A stretch of DNA of 64,000 bases, taken from contig NC_045141.1 in the NCBI RefSeq assembly GCF_008831285.2, forward strand, positions 15,734,106 through 15,798,105, written 5' to 3'. The notes beneath the pieces are model-generated. The model made no database searches. It saw only the letters and a list, made by a program, of their open reading frames with translations, and was not told the DNA's origin. Made by a program: the position numbers and the translations under genes. Origin of the DNA: Nymphaea colorata (Eukaryota > Streptophyta > Magnoliopsida > Nymphaeales > Nymphaeaceae). Shown here piece after piece: positions 59,125 through 64,000 of this stretch. Position 1 is the first letter of the stretch. Every line of letters starts with the position of its first letter.

Positions 59125-62100
59125 ATGGAGAAGCCTCTCTTGGGCAGCAGCCATGGCGACGTCGGCCTGTGGGGCAGGTCTCTCATAGAGAGCAGGAAGC
59201 TTTGGCACATCGCCGGCCCTGCCATCTTCACCTCCATATGCAACTACTCGCTGGGCGCCCTCACCCAGACCTTCACCGGCCAGGTCGGGAAGCTCGAGCT
59301 CGCTGCCGTGTCTATGGAGAACTCCGTGATTGCCGGCTGGGGATTCGGCTTCCTGGTAAGCGTCAATCTTCTTCCTCTCCACAGATCTGTTCAAGTTATA
59401 TTTAATTAGTCTCTGCGGATTGTTGAAGTCAATTTGCTGATTATGATGATGATGTTGAACGTGGCGCAGTTGGGAATGGGGAGTGCCTTGGAGACGCTGT
59501 GTGGGCAGGCCTTTGGTGCTGGGAAGCTGAATATGCTAGGAGTTTACATGCAGAGGTCATGGCTCATTCTCTTCTGCACGGCTTTGCTATTGACTCCTGC
59601 CTACGTCTTCTCCGACCACCTTCTAAAGCTTATTGGGGTTCAGGACGACATCTCTGATCTCGCAGGTAAGGCTGCAATGATCTATATATCATACGTACTT
59701 ATCATCACCATCACCATTCTTCTTCCTCACCTAGAACTCCTGAATGCCATCTTCACTATCATCATTTTCATTGCCACTAGACGATAATGTTTGAATAGAT
59801 ACGTCTGGTTAGATTCAGATTTAAGCAAAAAGCAATAGAAATGGATTGATCGGCATGGCGAAATTTGGAATGGATCTTGACACGAAAGGGTATACGTACA
59901 TGAATGTGGCACTTCTGCCGCCGTGAGTTCTTTGATTAAATGCAGAGGGTTACATTTAATAATGCGGCAAAAGCCAGAAGGTCAGTATGTGGAGTAGGTG
60001 CGAGAGTGGTGCATCTGCCATTTCGTGCCGGTAACATTAATTTATGTGGAGACGAAGACATTAGGGAGAAAAAGTTAAAGAGTTTCTTTATTTTTGCGGC
60101 TTCAGATTAGATTTTGTTGTATCTTCTTCATGAAGTCCTCTACTCGGTTCCTCAAAATGATTCTTGAAATCTTTTGTTGGCGACGAGATTGGAGCGCATT
60201 TATTTTGACCATCTGCATCCGCTTCATTGATTATGACCACATGGTGCAGATGATTTCTTTCAATTATTTCAAATGTAATATATCCTCCACTTGATGACAC
60301 CAGATCTAGAAACTCATCATATGGACCTTTAATATGGGGATGTAGGTGGATCGGGTAAACCGGATCGTAGAATCCGTTTATCAATTGGAGATTGTAAAAG
60401 GTTCATATTTGATTGCTAATTGGACTCCGATCCGGTGTGCAATTTCGTAATCGAATATAATTAAATCCCAATCTGACATTCATTTCGGATTTGTTAAAGA
60501 TCCATTAACCCAATTACGTTTAAATAGAGGATTTATTTTTGTGCTGGTTGGATCTGAATCCAGTTTAAAATAGGAGTTCTAATGTGAGAGTTTGGATGTG
60601 AATCTGATTGCATAGGATCCGTTTGATTGAACTAGGTAGAAAGTAGAACCTTCTCTCTTAGGCATTGGATTCTCACTAATGTTTGCGTTACTTAAGCCGA
60701 CATTTTCTCGCTTCTGCTTTGTCGACACCAGCCCTCATAGATGCTTCACTCTGAGGCCAAATGCTCCTCCTACCAATGCATTTTTGCATCCTGCAGCTTC
60801 GGCAGATCGCTTAGCCTGCCAACACTGCCCTTCTAAATTTGAAAAAAAAAAGCACTTTATAATATGTTTATAAAAAGGAAAGTGCATTAATATTATTTCC
60901 CTTATTAAGGGTAATTTAAAGGAAAGAACTTAATTATCTGAAATTGTTAATAAAAAGTGAGGCACCATCAGGAAACAAAAATGTGAGGCCTGTGTTTGGG
61001 TCCATGATGTTAGAAAAATGCCTTTGTTTTTGCAATTTCACTGGCGTGATCTCTATGTATTTCAAAAACATGATGGACCATAATAGGATCGAAAACATGT
61101 TTTCTTTTTTGTATGTCTAGTGAGGATTCTATGAGGTGCTTGAAATCAATGACCCAAAATTTATTCCATCTATCAAACTTCGACTTGTACATAAAAAAAA
61201 TACCTTCACATTTACATTTAATTGCATACCGGTGGATGAATGGATGTAACATAAAGTTCACAAGAAAGGTAATAAAACAATGAACACCCAACAAGTTCGT
61301 TATCCAAATGAGGAACTCCAAGAATGTTTTCTTATGTCATAAGAAGCCAAATGGCGTTTTGCGGTGAGTCAGGCTGCTGCCCAAGTGGTTCCGAACAATG
61401 TTGTCGATATTAATATCGATGCTATATTAGTTTGACTATAGATACAAGTATTATGTATTGGAGGAGGTCCGTGGGACTTTTATCCGTCGTTCGGGCGATA
61501 TATGCTGTAAGAATGGAAAGGATATATTGATACTGACTAAGATATCTGTTTTGGTTGGCATAATTTTTTTAAAAAATTAAAATTAATTTAAATATTTTAA
61601 ATTCATTAAAAACGATATTAAACTTGTATGATTTGAATCTGTCGGTACGGGTGATATTGACAACACTGGCTTTCAAAACAATTAAGTGTTTTTATTAAAT
61701 TCGCCATTCCCAAGAGAGCATGGCATGTGGTCTCACTGTCAGAATTTTTTCTTTCTATTTCAGCCAGTGCAATTTTTTATTCCTACTGTTTATGAAATTA
61801 AGAATTTTTTTTAGGAAAAAAAAATGTTATTCAGCAAATCTGGAAGCTCCAGCTTTTTTTTTTTTTTGAGAAGCTGGCTCAGGGTTGGCATCTGGACCCT
61901 GTGGATGGCATTTAATATGCCCTCCACATGCAGAGCATTCCTAAACCAACTTTCAAAAAGAAAAAAAAAAGGAACAACCTTTGCCCTCTTCTTTTGCATG
62001 ATCTTTTATTATCTTCATGTGAGTTGAATACAGTTTTTTTTTTTTTAAAGATCATTTCTGGAATCATCTCCTTGATAGATCGTCTTTTCCATTTACAAAC

Positions 62101-63502
62101 TCAAATTTCAAATCTTGCAATCTGTGGAGGTGGCTAAACTTCAGAGCTGCCATAATAGAACATTCAGAACTCGTTTGATGTTGTTCACTGAACGGCAAAT
62201 GTATTGCTCAAGGTTGTCCTGTGTGAGCACACTGACTGCTGAATAAACGTCAGTGTCATTTCTACCTGCGCGTTATATGCATCAATGAACCTGTTAAGAC
62301 AGACTTGTAAAAATGGATGCAACAATTTAATGGCGAGTCCCCTGCTTCAGCTACAACTTATAGAGGCTCCCCAGAACCTGCCAGTTGGAAATATATTCTT
62401 CCGAGAGCTAAGATTATGAACATCAATTGTGTTCTTTTTCTTAAAACTTGAGATACGTGGATCCATATACATGATTGATAAATTAGGAATTGACGTGTAA
62501 TATGTAGCCTTCTGAAGTACAGATCAGACTTATTAGGTAACTAGGTTCATAGTGTTAGATTTATTCCTTATAAATTCAATTTATATATCAGAAAACTGTT
62601 ATATGTATGTCTGCATTAGATACTTGGATACATGATCTCATCCATGTAGTTTATTGTATCATGTAGTTCTTTCTGTCTATCTTAGTTACCATGTTAACTT
62701 TGTGAGGTTCAGTAATCAATCTACCTTATGTTCATCATGCAGGGAAGTTTGCAATTTGGATGCTACCTCAGCTGTTTGCCTATGCTGCAAATTTTCCAAT
62801 CCAAAAATTCCTCCAAGCCCAGCAGAAGGTCATGGCCATGGCTTGGGTGGCTGCGGTTGTTCTTGTTATCCATGCATTCTTGAGCTGGCTCACGATCATC
62901 AAACTCGGCTGGGGCCTTGTGGGTGCAGCAGTAACACTCAACCTGTCTTGGTGGCTGGTTGTTTTTGGGGAGTTCGGCTACATAGTGGTCTGCTGCACTG
63001 ATACTTGGACTGGCTTCTCATGGTTGGCTTTCAGGGATCTGTGGGGATTCGTTAAGCTCTCTTTCGCTTCAGCAGTCATGCTATGGTAAGGAAACATGTC
63101 AAAGTTAATCTTTTTGTATTTTTTGTACCAAAAGGCCACTTAATGCATTTTGTTATTGGCAGCTTGGAGTTTTGGTATCTCATGGTGCTCATCGTGATCG
63201 TTAGTTACTTACCAGACCCGCTTGTACCTGTGGATGCTGCCTCCATATGGTAAGCAGGAAAAAAATAAAAAAATAAAAAAAAGTACCCTTGATAAATATA
63301 ATCACTCATACAAAGTTTGCCATTTTTTTTTTCTTGCTAATTGTTACTGACGTGATTTATTTTTTCTAACCTTTGATTGTGAAGGAAAATTTTCTTCTAA
63401 ATTCATCTTTTTTTGGTTCTGAATTAATTTTCCTTCTTCTGTCAGCATGAACATCAATGGCTGGGATGCAATGATTGCGATCGGATTCAATGCTGCAATC
63501 AG
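59125..63502 (+). CDS. DTX: MATE/DETOXIFICATION efflux transporter, second tandem copy, 3' end outside window
   Basis: The visible exons are 59125-59355, 59470-59665, 62743-63085, 63163-63249 and 63446-63502. Their lengths and phases equal those of the copy at 45354 (196, 343, 87 and 57 nt), except that exon 1 has one more codon. They encode about the first 304 residues, from MEKPLLGSS through [56 protein letters not shown] and [18 protein letters not shown]. The four downstream exons expected from the first copy, starting at [11 protein letters not shown], are not found by 64000, so the gene continues to the right. Intron 2 is 3077 bp against 1433 bp in the first copy. All visible exons are open and splice sites intact, so there is no sign of a pseudogene. 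The main protein difference in the first helix region is W in IAGWGFGFL, where the other copy has L. Confidence 0.92.
59666..62742 (+). other. Intron 2 of the second MATE gene
   Basis: This is an AT-rich intron. At about 60338-60620 it has a GGATCC/GGATT-rich stretch starting GGGGATGTAGGTGGATC, similar in style to family A elements but without a clear right end. Another T- and A-rich part with short hairpin-forming runs lies at 61800-62050. No exon or RNA gene is seen. Confidence 0.7.
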
Positions 63503-64000
63503 GTAATATTTTATGCTAATCTGCTTGAGAATATAACAATGTATGAAACAATCTGTTGATAGATCAACAACTTTGGTTGTCAATCTTTTCCATGACTACT
63601 ATATTTGGGAAGTTCATTAGTGTGTTCAACATTTCATAAGACCTATTGTATAATTGCCAAAAGAAGTACCATTTATTAGGACAAGGAGTTGGAGTAGAGT
63701 CCTTAGTACCCTAGGTGTGTCACTGTTGGCATAACCTTAGTTGTGATGGCGGAGAATAAGTACCGCAGCGTCTCTGTCAAAGAATAGAAGTCTGCATAAT
63801 TCATAATAACAGGTTCAGTTATACAAGCAATGTTTTTTTTACTGCACTGCATTCTTGGATGCTCACGAAATGCCCAAATCCTAGCTTAAGGAAGGTATCT
63901 AATATCTTTTCTTAATTACCAAACACGAGGAAAGCTGCCTATGCAGCAACCCTTTATTAAGGTCTCACACTCATCTGCCTAGGAGCCAGACTGAGGTCTT
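63503..64000 (+). other. Start of intron 5 of the second MATE gene
   Basis: A GT donor follows exon 5 directly at 63503. Nothing resembling the next exon ([11 protein letters not shown]) is present before the window ends. The same intron in the first copy is 725 bp. Confidence 0.8.

Overview
This window is nuclear DNA of a flowering plant. All multi-exon genes have GT-AG introns, the gene families are plant-specific (a BELL homeodomain factor, a plant BTB/POZ family, DETOXIFICATION transporters), and the genes are separated by AT-rich DNA full of microsatellites and small inverted-repeat elements. I cannot fix the species. No rRNA, tRNA, CRISPR array or intact autonomous transposon is visible.

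Layout. Positions 310-5577 (+) hold a four-exon BEL1-like homeodomain gene of the PENNYWISE/POUND-FOOLISH (BLH9/BLH8) type. Positions 11816-14000 (-) hold a two-exon BTB/POZ gene. A gene-free stretch of about 14.7 kb follows (14001-28755), carrying a tandem array with a unit of about 300 bp and several MITE-like elements. Positions 28756-29673 (-) hold an intronless CAF1-type deadenylase. It lies head to head with a seven-exon SAM-dependent methyltransferase of the METTL13/EEF1AKMT4 type (31391-37226, +). Two MATE/DETOXIFICATION transporter genes in direct tandem (45354-50461 and 59125 onward, both +) share identical intron positions and phases; the second runs off the right edge after its fifth exon.

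The gene products do not form one pathway: transcriptional control of meristem identity, probable ubiquitin-ligase adaptor function, mRNA deadenylation, protein methylation and vacuolar or plasma-membrane efflux. Only the two MATE genes are related to each other.

The most notable non-genic signals are: (1) a CT microsatellite directly after the first donor site of the BELL gene, which on intron retention would encode a serine-leucine tail resembling an EAR motif; (2) an inverted pair of segments of about 1 kb, one downstream of CAF1 and one inside methyltransferase intron 2; (3) two families of about 400-bp elements that share TA-flanked AGGGATGT-type ends but have different, internally degenerate-repetitive bodies; (4) a second, hAT-like family of 130-190-bp elements with TGTTTGG ends; (5) a compact 126-bp foldback at 40258-40383; (6) an array with an internal conserved small reading frame at 20580-21540; (7) a three-unit GA plus CCACGT array upstream of the second MATE gene.

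Exon boundaries were worked out by hand from reading frame, GT-AG signals and family conservation. No similarity search or transcript data was available.
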